Made by a program: the position numbers and the translations under genes. From contig CM040117.1 of the NCBI GenBank assembly GCA_022559845.1, positions 145,208,732 through 145,272,731 on the forward strand: 64,000 bases of DNA, read 5' to 3'. Every line of letters begins with the position of its first letter. Positions within the stretch are counted from its first letter, which is position 1. Source of the DNA: Amorphophallus konjac. Lineage: Eukaryota; Streptophyta; Magnoliopsida; Alismatales; Araceae. The notes beneath the pieces were generated by a model. The model was not told where the DNA came from. It ran no database searches and worked only from the letters and a program-made list of their open reading frames with translations. Shown here piece after piece: positions 33,201 through 43,501 of the stretch.

Positions 33201-33884
33201 GGAAGCAATCTTATCAAAAATCTCTTGCTGGAGGGGCGTAACATGAGCAACAGAGGGTCGGCAGGGCCTTGAAGGAGGGGCCGTATAAGAAGGCCGTGGA
33301 GGGGAATTAACGGGATAACCCGGATGGGTCGAATTACAAGGAATAAAAGGGCCTCGGGGCCGTGTTGGAGGAGGAATAGAAGGAGGCGGGTGTCGGACCA
33401 CCCGAGGAGGAGTGTGAATAGAAGGAGGCGGGTAATGGGCTACCTGATTGGAAGAAGAAGGAGGTGGGTGATGGGCCACCCGTATAGGAATAGAAGAAGG
33501 AGGAGATGCATGAGATGAAGGAGATGCATCCTCAACGGTAGCCTTAAGGGCGTGGATCTGTTGAGGGGTGAGATGATCTAATGCATGCAAGATTTGGGAG
33601 ACCCTCTCATCGTTGGGAGGAGACGGTCCCGGAGGAATAGTGGCTCGAACTTGAGTTGGGGGACCATAAGAATGGACATTACCCATGGGTCGGGCATGAC
33701 CATAAGAATAAGGACGTGGTCCCTTGAAAGAATGGTGAGGATTTTGATGAACATGTTGAATTTGAGGAGTGTAAGAAGTGCTAGGTTGTGCATCCTCATG
33801 AATGGAATTAAACACGTTATTTTCCCAATTACGGTAAGCCATCATATAATCAAAGTTCACAATAATATGCAAAGAAGCACACAA
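30228..33884 (-). CDS. Proline-rich ORF of element A (1218 codons), function unknown
   Basis: A continuous frame in the gag position after the leader. The start given is the first ATG, but the internal MMAYRNWENN near residue 14 may be the true start. Residues 15-330 are Pro/His/Ser-rich with short non-repetitive blocks (HALDHLTPQQIHALKATVED, DDITRMEREWKDRMDD). Residues 330-540 are Pro/Thr/Ser-rich. Residues about 560-770 look like ordinary non-coding DNA that happens to be open. Residues about 770-1190 are some 20 repeats of a GHRAPFH-x4-PPEPPD unit encoded by the minisatellite at 30350-31725. There is no gag core, zinc knuckle, protease, RT or integrase. The copy in element B is also open (1215 codons). 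That shows recent duplication but does not prove selection. Confidence 0.45.
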   Translation of the reverse strand: MCASLHIIVNFDYMMAYRNWENNVFNSIHEDAQPSTSYTPQIQHVHQNPHHSFKGPRPYSYGHARPMGNVHSYGPPTQVRATIPPGPSPPNDERVSQILHALDHLTPQQIHALKATVEDASPSSHASPPSSIPIRVAHHPPPSSSNQVAHYPPPSIHTPPRVVRHPPPSIPPPTRPRGPFIPCNSTHPGYPVNSPPRPSYTAPPSRPCRPSVAHVTPLQQEIFDKIASMEEQLMRITSLRPAPPTSVNPLYATLDDITRMEREWKDRMDDYGVCTPSKQEPAIEESKPVYDDEVMQAPLPSFLRFPLPPISFDEPPAQDEAIVPNPTPIPETSWCYEDGSILQSPTPTHLESLPTTNTARPVRRFLRNKPPPIAKPPPITPPPIMPLASTSASTSPISPPLPSIMPLTPKPILPIPPPHSLSPLPMSNPEQDPPLFALEPTPTASEQREKLDVFEPPPPLTHLPTPPVIPPSSTEPSASASPPFTTRKGSAATSTRAEDDQKLGKKTSATTVPLKIQEFIFRMPIWVVVPSTIEEAKSPPLLRECQALTPFEGRAGHPLFKLSNPEFIIPYKGRLPYLLNTPYTPHSMGNSMLPVPTLQLPHIIDLCFPRELSFTIEAFFIGPIGRTCSLPWRGSYLGAKGPSPICSIFYSSISITFSSWATPRGKRRISPSHPSFSSSSLNFMHFSFIYSFHSLHTSHPSFCIHLHFLIPGFSNPYLHHLPAPPDIPQFSSCSSSSTLIGHDALFHLIPPEPTDSPLDFLHFFPGHRAPFHFVLPDPPDSPLGHRTPFHYLPPEPPDLFLGHNTPFHSLIPPEPPDYHSLPDFIPSESPDLSPGHRAPFHCIPLEPPDFPPNPPSFLSLFLVHRAPFHYLPPEPPDLFLGHNAPFHSLIPPKPLDSPSDCLSLFLGHRAPFHPLPPEPPDLSPLSLSFGHRAPLHLLPLEPPDLPLGHRVPFHLLPPEPPDSPPDCLRLFLGHRAPFYILPPEPPDSPPDILYLFPGHDAPCHLLLPDLIPPEPPDFSLGHDAPFHLNPPKPPDSISLFFGHRAPFLLIPPEPPEPPDFPPGHRAPFHLNPPELPDSISLFFGHRVPSLLTPPEPPDLSLPPGHRIPRHLLPPEPPDPPSFFRFIFLIFLNITSFIFFFLFHHLFSYFVSGHRVPSFVIPPEPPDSSYHDSPPPPPEPPDPPLSIYQFLLLIPADSGSDPTSSASTALSICPFSHYF
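30350..31725. repeat. TCCGGAGGTTCCGGA minisatellite
   Basis: About 20 units of 50-95 bases. Each has CCGGA-GGT-TCCGG, a perfect 5-bp stem with a 3-base loop, and most also have GGGC-GCGAT-GCCC, a 4-bp stem. They are joined by GA-rich linkers such as AGATGGAAAGG. The minus strand encodes the PPEPPD...GHRAPF repeats of the ORF. Units vary in length and base changes; the element B copy differs by one 9-base and several point differences. Confidence 0.9.
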
Positions 33885-34312
33885 GTTGGAATGGTTACCG
33901 TGATTTTGATTGTTTTAAACCTTGGTGAATTAATGAATTTTAATAAAGCTTGGAAAGATTCACACAAGGGAGGATCCTAGTTTCAATATGATTTAACTCC
34001 AATGCCAACTATGAATCCTCTCTCATCGTGCATAGGCCAACTAAACTTGGGAACTTCAAGGTACAACCTGCCCGGCGTCCGTGAGGGAATCCACGGGTGC
34101 GGGGACTTACGGAGACTTGGAAAAGGGATTTCCGGTCCAAAGAGACGGAATGCTCAATGGAGGGTCGTCCCGATTCCAAGAGGGTGTGTGGAATCCTAAT
34201 GAAGAGAGAGGAGTGCTCTCCCAAACCAATGCAAAATGAATGAATGCAACAAATATGATATGAGGAAAGCACAGTGATAAACAAGAGAGTTCGGTAAAAA
34301 CACAGGAAGAAG

Positions 34313-34686
34313 ACGACCTGGGGAAGGTCGCTACCAATCAAAAGGACGCCCTGGGGTAGGGCGTGAAAAACTGTGGGGGCCCACAGAAAATGCGCCCTGA
34401 TGAAAGGCGCTAAAAATAAGAAACACGCCTCTGGTGAGGGCGTCGATAAGCAGGAGATGAACAGCCAAATCAAGAAACGCCCATGGGTGAGGGCGTCAAA
34501 TTCCAAAACACGCCTGAACGTGAGGCGCTAAGCATAAAGAGGCGCCCTGTGGTAGGGCGTTAACTCACAGAGCAGGTAAATAACACAGGGCAATATGATA
34601 AAGACGCCCGGGGAGGAGGCGTTAATCAAAGATAACACGCCCTGCGTGAAGGCGTTATAAATAAAAGACGCCCTTGACAGGGGCGT
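34313..34686. repeat. Leader dyad array of element A (10 units)
   Basis: Core units (ACG or GCG ... CGT or CGC, 19-20 nt) start at 34313, 34346, 34392, 34425, 34477, 34510, 34542, 34604, 34637 and 34668. Steps within groups are 33; 33; 33 and 32; 33 and 31. Typical core: ACGCCC-N7/8-GGGCGT. A separate perfect palindrome, CTGTGGGGGCCCACAG, sits at 34371-34386. The array lies between the primer-binding site and the ORF start, so it is in the presumed 5' leader of the RNA. Confidence 0.9.
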
Positions 34687-34963
34687 GAATTCTTTCAAAC
34701 CTCCACGGCCAGCAACCAATGAAAACACTCACAGTCACATAAATAAGGCAATCAACAGGATATAAGCATGCTCATCAAAAAATTTTAAATAAGTGGAAAT
34801 TTTTAAAGAAAAATCAACAAACTGACAAATCACTTAGGGAAGAGTGCAAAACCAATGGAGGGTGCCCGAGGGGCACAAAAGGGAGACGCACCGAGGGTGC
34901 AATAGGGGAGACGGCACACGTGGGTGCCTAAGGGGAAAGGGGTAATAAATAAAGAACACAAAA

Positions 34964-34986
34964 GTGTCCCACCGTGATCGCCAATT
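34964..34986 (-). promoter_or_regulatory. Primer-binding site of element A
   Basis: Next to the LTR the minus strand reads AATTGGCGATCACGGTGGG. This resembles the TTGGCGACTCC-type site used by Tat/Ogre-group elements (tRNA-Arg-like), with differences. It fixes the element orientation as minus. The same sequence lies at 48229-48251 (element B) and 38913-38935 (junction fragment). Confidence 0.6.
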
Positions 34987-36771
34987 TGTAGATTTGATTT
35001 AAAATCTACACTTAAACAAAAAAATGATCAGCATAAGCAATAAAAATAACAATAAAATAGCACGAGGTGCTAAAAGGAGGTTGTGATCGCCAGAGACACG
35101 AGGTCTCAAAAATATAACAATGAAAGTATGGGAGAGATCGCGAAAAATACCTTGGAGTGCGGTTGATTGTAGGTGCTCCTTTCTCTTCAAATCGGCCGGC
35201 CGATGAAGAGAGTTCTTCCATTAATTACCCTTGCAAATAAAGACAAACACCAATAAAGATATGGATTAGAACATGGTGAGTGTAGCATCAAATTCTAGAT
35301 AAAAATATGAGCATGAAAATATGGTGAAGAACACACCTTAAGGGTGGTTGCCCTTAAACCCCTATGCAAAGAGGGTGTGGGAGTTTGATGAATGATGATG
35401 CAAAGATATGAATAAGTGAAAAGAGTGGAAGAGTTGCACTAAAAGGAGATACTCAACGTGGTTGAGTTGAGAGAATACATATAAACATATGAACATGCAT
35501 GCATGCATATGAACCGATGATAACAATAAAAACAAGAAGAATAAACATAAGAGGAGGAGCCTGCGCTTTGGCTTTAGATGCTCGATGGGGAGGAGTCTTC
35601 CAAAGAATGAAGTTTGAACCGTGGAGGACGGAGGAACTTCTCCTGAGCCAAGGCAGCAGCAGCACCTGCGTAGGGAAAGAAAGAAGAAAACAGAAGAAGA
35701 AAAGAAGAAGAAAAAACAGAAGAAGGAGAAGACAAAACAAAAGAAAAATAAAGGGTCAGAAGCCTTCGGAATCCAAAAAATTAACAGAGCTCGGAAGCTC
35801 TATTAATAAGATAGAAAAGGGATCAGAAGGAAAGAGTCCAAAGGAGGAAGAGATAAGAACGGGCAAGAGCCCAAATAGGGGAGGATTAGACTGGGCAAGA
35901 GCCCAAACGAAGCAGTGACTCTCTGGGGAAAGGCTGCATCCGTTCGGAGCACAAAAGTGAAACACGACCTTGACGAGGGCGTCAATTCACGAATTGACGA
36001 CCTTCCAGAGGGCGTCTTTTAAAAATACGACTTACATCAGGGCGTTAATTCAAAAATTGAATTTTAGAATTTATTTGAAAATTGTGAAACACGTCTGAGT
36101 CAAAGGCGTGTTTAAAAACGCTCCCTACCTAAGGGCGTTAATTCAAAATATTCAAAATAGGGCTATTTTTTATTTTTCAATATTATTTTCCTATTTTTTA
36201 GGTGGAGGTGCATCTCATCGCCATGATTCCAACGACTATTTTTGCAAATTTTTCTGACACCCGGAAGGCCACCAAATCACCTCTGGAATGAGGTTGAAAA
36301 TAATATTAAAATAATCAATTTGAAAAGTGACGACCGTGCGTAGGGCGTGAATTCAATTTTCGATTTTTTTATTCTTTTCACATTAGAAATAACGTCCATG
36401 GTTAAGTTGTTAATTTCTAAAAAATTCCAAAAAATTCTTAGAAAAATCCAGAAAAATAGAAAATGAGTGGAATTGACGCCTCCATAAATAGTCGTCCATT
36501 TTTTAAGAAACGCCCAAGCCTAAGTCGTTATTTAAAAGATGCCCCACATCAAGTCGTTATTTCTGAAAAATATATAAAAATAGAGAAAAATGCCCAGAAA
36601 ATCCCGAAAAATCCAGAAAAATAGGGAAAAATAGGAAAAGAGAGGAAAAAGGGAGAAATCCAAGAAAAGTGAGAAAAATCATTTAAACAGAGGTAATTCG
36701 AGGGTCAAATTGGGACATTACAAGGTAATATGAGATGTACTCACAGTAACGTCAATTTTGGCGTGTCTACA
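34987..36771 (-). repeat. LTR2 of element A (5' LTR in element sense), 1785 bp
   Basis: Plus-strand ends TGTAGATTTG...GCGTGTCTACA, giving 6-base terminal inverted repeats TGTAGA/TCTACA. Near identical to LTR3 and LTR4. Confidence 0.93.
35964..36764. repeat. Dyad array in LTR2 (11 units)
   Basis: Cores start at 35964, 35997, 36027, 36091, 36118, 36330, 36392, 36476, 36510 and 36539, nearly all 19 nt from ACG to CGT. A shorter 16-nt dyad (ACGTCAATTTTGGCGT) at 36749-36764 lies 7 bases from the LTR end. Grouped units step by 27-34 nt. Confidence 0.85.
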
Positions 36772-37506
36772 TGGTCGAGCCGGCTGGAAGGCCGAGCACT
36801 GACCGAGGAACTGGCCAAGGCTCGGGAGTTGCTTGAGAGGAAGAGTAGGCTCCTTGAGGAGGAGCGCCTTGTCCGCGTCGAGCTAGATGGCCGTTGGGAA
36901 ACTGACCGCGCCGACCTAGCGCGCCGAGCGGAGGAACCAGAGCGTCACCGGTTGGAGGTCGAGGCTTATCGGGCCAAGGCAGAGAGGCAGGCAGTCGAGG
37001 CTGAGGAGCTGGCAGCCGAGGTCGGGAGGAGGCAAGCCGAGGCAGAGTGAAAGATGGTCGAACTCGTAGGGAGGGCAGGGTTGGCTGAGGCAGAGGCGGT
37101 CGAGCAGTATAAATACTCAGAGGCCTACCAAGTCGACCTGAAGGAGGCTGCCCTTCCCTACTATGAGTTGGCTCTCCGCCAAGGCGCCCGCAAGGGCTTA
37201 AAGCAGGGTTATCACCGAGCGGTGGTCTATGCTGAAGAGCATGACTCCAGGCTCCGCTTCCCGTCCGGTCAACGTTATGACTCGGATGCCTCGTCCTCTA
37301 GTTCTGCTACCTCAGCGTCGGGCGAAGAAGACCCGGAGGTCTCTTCTCTTGAGGGGTCGCCAGCTCCAGAGGCCTCGGGAGGGCTCGCGACCGAGACAGT
37401 TCCCGCACAGGCGGGGGCAGTGCCTGGGTCGGCCATCACCGAGGGTACCGGGGGCAGACCGTCCGTGCCTTCCACTTCCGAGCCGCTAGATGGGCTGAAG
37501 GCCTGA
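36772..37506 (+). pseudogene. Antisense coiled-coil ORF of Tat element, copy A, 5' cut
   Basis: Reads antisense to the pol genes of the element it belongs to. The first part (36772-37047) is a charged heptad-like coiled coil (RALTEELAKARELLERKSRLL, and so on). An in-frame TGA at 37048-37050 interrupts it. The rest (37054-37506) has a SEAYQVDLKEAALPYYELAL block and an acidic, Ser-rich tail. Extra antisense ORFs between integrase and the 3' LTR are known for Tat-lineage elements such as Grande and RIRE2; their role is unknown. The N-terminal part is lost at the LTR2 junction. The same TGA is in copy B, so the stop predates the duplication. Confidence 0.65.
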
Positions 37507-38751
37507 TGTATCGACCTGCTTTGTCTTCTCCCCTTGTCTGTCCTTTTCTCTTTTTTTTTTGAGCAAAAAAGGACTCTTGTCTATGTAAGGTAATAGAGAA
37601 AAACTTTGATTGTTGCTTGCTGTACTTGCCGTGATTTGATCAGCATATCTGTAGTAGTTGGAAAGGACCGATACTTACTGCGCAGATCTTGCGCGATGGT
37701 TGGGCAGGCGTCTGGAAGGGTGCCTTTCTGGTTGATCACGCCTTGAATGCTTGGCCACTTCGTGTGTCCCGCTGGGGGCGGAAACGAGGAGTTTGAGGTG
37801 ACCAGTCATAAAGGGGAAATCCTTTCGGCGTGTTTTCGAGGAGATAATCTTTTAAGGCAAGCAGCCTCCCCTCGCCTTTATAAGGGACCTAGGGGCATCT
37901 CTCCATCTACATCACTTTAGGGTTTTCTAGGACGGTCTTTCCTCTCTCCATTTCTCGTAGCGTTGAGCCTTTGCATTCAGAGCATGGAAGATCCTTCGGA
38001 AGACGATGCTGCTGATGATGGAGGGCGGCGAGTTTTTGCCGCTTCGAGTTTTGAGCAGGTCCGACGGTCGTCGCGCGGGTTTGAAGCAGGTCTGACGGTC
38101 GTCGTGCGGATCTGGAGAGGATTTTGACGGAAAAATCACGTCGTTTCCTCTATCAGTTCCGGCGACGCTTCCAGGAGGGGGGGCGAGATGGAAGACGGAT
38201 GGGGGCATCCGGCATCTCTGCCGCCCGTCCCTCTCTGCTCGCTTTAGGGATGGGGGGAGAAGCAAATTAAGCTCCATCCTTTCCGGGCCTTCCCCTGTCT
38301 CCTCGTCCAGCTACGCTGGACTTCTTTTTCTTTTTTCTCCTCTTGTGCTCTCCCCCTGTCATTTCTTTCACTCTGAGGAGGTTGCTTGCTCTCAGTACGT
38401 TCCAAAGAGTTGGAAGGTTGGAAGAGAGGAAGCCTTCATAGGCGGTTCCTCTCTCTAGCCCCTGTCAACTTGGAAGGTAGCCTTCCCCACTGCGGTCCCT
38501 CTGTCACCTTTGTCATGGGCCACCGGAGCCAAGTGGATCGACCACATTTTATTCGAGCCAGTTTCTACGCGAGGCAGAGTCAGTGGCTGGACGCAAGGAG
38601 ATCAAACCGAGTCGGCTGAGCGATGGCCTCTTGCAGTGACGCCAGATGGAATTTTTTTTGTTATGCAATGTATTGGCTTTGGCCTTTCTGATGTACCAAC
38701 AATCGTTTGAATGAAAAGGAATTTTATTTCACTCAAATTGTTTGCACGACT
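37507..38751. other. Non-coding region of Tat fragment, copy A
   Basis: No frame with known domains. A TTTATAAGGG TATA-like motif lies near 37877 (plus), and A-rich stretches lie near 38706. The equivalent in copy B is 50754-52014. Confidence 0.5.
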
Positions 38752-38841
38752 TCAAAAGTAGAACTTGCGTAGTGTGGCTACGTTCCACGTCCGAGGGATG
38801 GGTTCCCCTTCCATTGTAGAGAGCCGGTATGCTCCTTTCCC
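38752..38841 (-). pseudogene. Integrase C-terminus fragment, copy A
   Basis: Only the last 30 codons of the integrase frame remain (GKGAYRLSTMEGEPIPRTWN, then a short tail to the TGA at 38752). Upstream coding sequence is replaced by element-internal DNA at 38842, so it cannot encode a domain. Confidence 0.8.
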
Positions 38842-38935
38842 GAGGATGCAATAGGGGAGACGACACACGCGGGTGCCTAAGGGGAAAGGGGTAATAAACA
38901 AAGAACACAAAAGTGTCCCACCGTTATCGCCAATT
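38842..38935 (-). repeat. Partial element internal end at the duplication junction
   Basis: Corresponds to 34893-34986 and 48158-48251, the primer-binding-site end of the element. It is an orphan piece. The join to the integrase fragment falls within CCC/GAGG, with a 2-base CC overlap between the two parent sequences. Confidence 0.85.
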
Positions 38936-40720
38936 TGTAGATTTGATTTCAAATCCACACTTAAACAAAAAAATGATCAGAATAAGCAATAAAAATAACA
39001 ATAAAATAGCACGAGGTGCTAAAAGGAGGTTGTGATCGCCAGAGATACGAGGTCTCAAAAATATAACAATGAAAGCATGGGAGAGATCGCGAAAAATACC
39101 TTGGAGTGCGGTTGATTGTAGGTGCTCCTTTCTCTTCAAATCGGCCGACCGATGAAGAGAGTTCTTCAATTAATTACCCTTGCAAATAAAGACAAACACC
39201 AATAAAGATATGGATTAGAACATGGTGAGTGTAGCATCAAATTCTAGATAAAAATATGAGCATGAAAATATGGTGAAGAACACACCTTAAGGGTGGTTGC
39301 CCTTAAACCCCTATGCAAAGAGGGTGTGGGAGTTTGATGAATGATGATGCAAAGATATGAATAAGTGAAAAGAGTGCAAGAGTTGCACTAAAAGGAGATA
39401 CTCAACGTGGTTGAGTTGAGAGAATACATATAAACATATGAACATGCATGCATGCATATGAACCGATGATAACAATAAAAACAAGAAGAATAAACATAAG
39501 AGGAGGAGCCTGCGCTTTGGCTTTAGATGCTCGATGGGGAGGAGTCTTCCAAAGAATGAAGTTTGAACCGTGGAGGACGGAGGAACTTCTCCTGAGCCAA
39601 GGCAGCAGCAGCACCTGCGTGGGGAAAGAAAGAAGAAAATAGAAGAAGAAAAGAAGAAGAAAAAATAGAAGAAGGAGAAGACAAAACAAAAGAAAAACAA
39701 AGGGTCAGAAGCCTTCGGAATCCAAAAAATTAACAGAGCTTGGAAGCTCTATTAATAAGATAGAAAAGGGATCAGAAGGAAAGAGTCCAAAGGAGGAAGA
39801 GATAAGAACGGGCAAGAGCCCAAATAGGGGAGGATTAGACTGGGCAAGAGTCCAAACGAAGCAGTGACTCTCTGGGGAAAGGCTGCATCCGTTCGGAGCA
39901 CAAAAGTGAAACACGACCTTGACGAGGGCGTCAATTCACGAATTGACGACCTTCCAGAGGGCGTCTTTTAAAAACACGACTTACATCAGGGCGTTAATTC
40001 AAAAATCAAATTTTAGAATTTATTTGAAAATTGTGAAACACGTCTGAGTCAAAGGCGTGTTTAAAAACGCGCCCTACCTAAGGACGTTAATTCAAAATAT
40101 TCAAAATGGGGCCATTTTTCATTTCTCAATATTATTTTCCCATTTTTTAGGTGGAGGTGCATCTCATCGCCCTGATTCCAACGACTATTTTTGCAAATTT
40201 TTCTGACACCCGGAAGGCCACCAAATCACCTCTGGAATGAGGTTGAAAATAATTTTAAAATAATCAATTTGAAAAGTGACGACCGTGCGTAGGGCGTGAA
40301 TTCAATTTTCGATTTTTTTATTCTTTTCAAATTAGAAATAACGTCCATGGTTAAGTCGTTAATTTTCAAAAAATTTTGAAAAATTCTCAGAAAAATCCAG
40401 AAAAATAGAAAATGAGTGGAATTGACGCCTCCATAAATAGTCGTCCATTTTTTAAGAAACGCCCAAGCCTAAGTCGTTATTGAAAAGATGCCCCACATCA
40501 AGTCGTTATTTCTGAAAAATATATAAAAATAGAGAAAAATGCCCAGAAAATCCAGAAAAATCCAGAAAAATAGGGAAAAATAGGAAAAGAGAGGAAAAAG
40601 GGAGAAATCCAGGAAAAGTGAGAAAAATCATTTAAACAGAGGTAATTCGAGGGTCAAATTGGGGCATTACAAGGCAATATGAGATGTACTCACAGTAACG
40701 TCAATTTTGGCGTGTCTACA
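38936..40720 (-). repeat. LTR3 (3' LTR of element B), 1785 bp
   Basis: TGTAGATTTGATTTCAAATC...GCGTGTCTACA. It contains the dyad array at 39913-40506. Confidence 0.93.
39913..40506. repeat. Dyad array in LTR3
   Basis: Same series as in LTR2. The unit at about 40341 (AACGTCCATGGTTAAGTCGTTA) is better preserved than its LTR2 counterpart. Confidence 0.8.
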
Positions 40721-43501
40721 GCTGCCCCGCCTTGGCGTCTGCTTTGTAAGAGAGCTGAGCAAACTGAAAAGTAGATGTCAAGGTGTGATGAGACACGCAA
40801 TCAACATCACTTGATGAGAATTGAAATCAGAAGCACGAGATGAAGCAATCTCTGGAAATTCAATGAAACCAATGATGTTTGGATTAAAGGAAGAGTGCGC
40901 ACGCGGTGCACGAAGGAGATAAAATAAATGATCAACTTCCAGCGCGGTGGAAGTACCCCAGGTCACAAACCTGTAGATTTCACCATTGGGGAGCGGTTAC
41001 CAGCCAGTGGACATGCTGCAGCCAAGGTGGATCAAAGGAAAAGATTAAAAATAAGATGATAAAAATCCAAACAAGGAGCTCTCGAGAAAATGACCCAAAA
41101 CAACGACAAAACGAACCGAGGACTCAATTCGGCATGGAATATCTCATATCTCGAAGATTAAGATCAATTCAACCCTCAAAACAGCTTATCAAAATGATTT
41201 TTCAACAATTGTTTCAAATTCCTACATGAATGCATGCTGGACTAAAGGGAAAATAACAAATGAAAATATAATATAATCAAGGATAATATTGTTAAACTGC
41301 CCAGACTGGGTCAAGAAATTGATTCTGCGAGCTGATACTAAGCTGAAGCCCGTTTATCCACGCACCAACTCGTAAGAAGGGAACCATCGTCCCCAGTCTT
41401 GGATGGCTCAACGGCCTATCCGTGTGACTAAGACTCCTCTGGAATCATCATTATTTTTGATGAAGGGGAACTCAAATCCCAGATTTACCAAAGCCACAAG
41501 GTCCTTGATATAATCTAGTAGCATATGTAACATATAGTAGAATACATATAGGGAGATGGTTATAACAATAAGCATGGGAACTGAGAAATGAGCTGCAAGC
41601 ACCGTGGGACTTTGATGACGATGCCCAGTCGGCGGGACCAAGAACTTCTTATCCTGCGCTCAAAAATTCATTAGCCAAGATATAAAAGATAACAAGCAAT
41701 GAATAAGACATTCAAGCATAGCAATCATCAAAGCATCAATTATAGCATGTATATGGCATGAAGCATAAGTCAAATCATAGCATTGTTTCTTGTTTTATCA
41801 TGAGGAGACAATCTGGCTAATCAAGATTTGGAGTTGAATGATCAGAATGATAATGCCCAGTGGCAGAATTGACCAAGAGAAATCAGCAGGAGTTGATTGA
41901 AAGATCTGGAGATGAATAATCAGAATGATAATCAGGAGATATAACCAAAAAAGATATGAGGAGATGATAACCAAAATGTCCAGGGTGGCATGTCACGAGA
42001 ATATCGGGAGGAATCAATAGATTGATAGCAATGAGTGGAGATAGGACTCATCCCGTGCTCTTGGTCCTTGCAAAGTTGTTCCTACAAAACACCATCAGAC
42101 AATACAATGCAATTTTTTGGATTTTGAATTATGTAAATTTTTATGAGTTTTGAAAAAGATATTCAAATTTTTATGAATTTTTAGGAATATGCAAATTTTT
42201 GTGGGTTTTAGGAAAAGATATTCAAATTTTTATGAAGTTTGGAGAAAGATATTCAAATTTTTATGAATTTTGGACAAGAAATATTCAATTTTTTGTTTGA
42301 TTTTGGTTAGACATTGCTAAAGCAGCATCAAAGGGTGTCTTAAACCACTGGCTAGGGGCCCTCGTTCCTTCCCCTTTCGCTAAAAAATGCCCAAAGCTAG
42401 GCGTGCATTGAAAGCGACGTCCTAGAACCAACTGCCCATGATCAACGGTGCCCCTACCAAGGTCATACCCGAGAAACATTCGGTCTTGGAGGGAGAAGAG
42501 AAGAATAATTGAGGATAAGCTTTATACAGGATGGGAGATATCAAGACTTGAATTCCTTCCAAGGTTGTTTCCCCTCAAAGAGGTAGTCTGTTGCGCCGGG
42601 ACTTTATGCCTTTGATTTTTAGACCCTTGACATGCATACGACCAGGGTTTTCCCTGCGGGGACTTTGCCACTCTTGTCATGTCATAATTCATACTTTTGC
42701 TTTTATCGAAATTCTGACTTGATGTTCATAATAGCCCTTTTGGCGAGATGTATATCATGAAATTCATATGAAAACTCATATTGATTTTGATTTTGGGTCA
42801 AGACTGCCCCTATTTGAGACTCCTCTCGTATTGGGGATTACCTAGGTTGGTCATCTCATCCGTCAACCTCTTGCCCCTGCATTCGGCCGAATAAAGAAGA
42901 GAAAAGACTTTCAGGAATACTCATGGCATGGCCAAAGTAGCAACGGTGTCTAACCAAGGAGCCGGCTAAGGACGCCGTGAAGTGTGTGAGGTGCCCAACT
43001 AAGGGTTGCTCTTAACAAGCGGGGAGAGAATGTTGAATTCCCAGCGCGGGATTTTATTAACCAGAGATGCTGCAAAAAACAAGCCTAAAGGACTCTTTTT
43101 AAATAATGATTCAATTAAGATAGATAAAGATCTAAAACCCCACTCTTAATCTTGTTAGGAAGCACTTGATTTTGAAAATCATGCGTGAAGTAATGAGAAA
43201 ATGATATCATTAAAATGCATACTTACGCCAATATGTTACCTTGCAACCTTTGTAGAAGCAGCTGTCAGAGGCGAGGTTGATCATCATGGGATAGTCCTCT
43301 TTGGCAGTCAAAAGGATTGGAAGCAAAGGATTGAAAGTGGCCTAACACGAAAGAGTGGTACCAAGACCAGACTCAGACGAATAGGGAGAAAAGGAAAAGA
43401 GGCAAGGGCTAGAACTCCCTCACTAAGGTGTGGAAACCCTGATCACATGGAACAGTCTACAGAAGAAGCGGAACTTAGGGAGGGGAGTGAGGACTAAAGC
43501 C
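40721..43501 (-). other. Non-coding 3' internal region of element B
   Basis: Matches 27447-30227, including the polypurine tract next to LTR3 and the AT-rich tandem repeat (about 42125-42292). No recognisable gene. Confidence 0.6.

Larger units (their letters stand above)
25687..36771 (-). mobile_element. Element A: large non-autonomous Tat-like LTR element
   Basis: LTRs at 25687-27446 and 34987-36771 flank about 7.5 kb with no RT, integrase or protease. Orientation is minus: a tRNA-type primer-binding site lies next to the right LTR and a purine tract next to the left one. The content is a leader with dyad array (34313-34686), a proline-rich ORF (33884 to 30228) and a 2.8-kb non-coding 3' region. 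It fits the class of large retrotransposon derivatives (LARD). The 5 bases after the right LTR are TGGTC; they are not found left of LTR1, which is fused to another element. Confidence 0.85.
36772..38841. mobile_element. Tat-element fragment, copy A (duplicate of 50037-52104)
   Basis: Nearly identical to 50037-52104: antisense coiled-coil ORF remnant (plus), non-coding middle and the end of the integrase frame (minus). It stops inside the integrase C-terminus at 38841, where it is joined to element-internal sequence. Confidence 0.92.

Noticed and set aside
34313..34686. Array resembling a CRISPR (conserved arms, variable centres)
   Set aside because: The conserved part is the two arms of each dyad, not a full repeat alternating with uniform spacers. 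The setting is a plant retrotransposon leader and there are no cas genes. Treated as a dyad array.
25682..36776. Target-site duplication for element A
   Set aside because: TGGTC follows LTR2, but the bases before LTR1 (about TGGGG) do not match and the LTR1 edge is altered.
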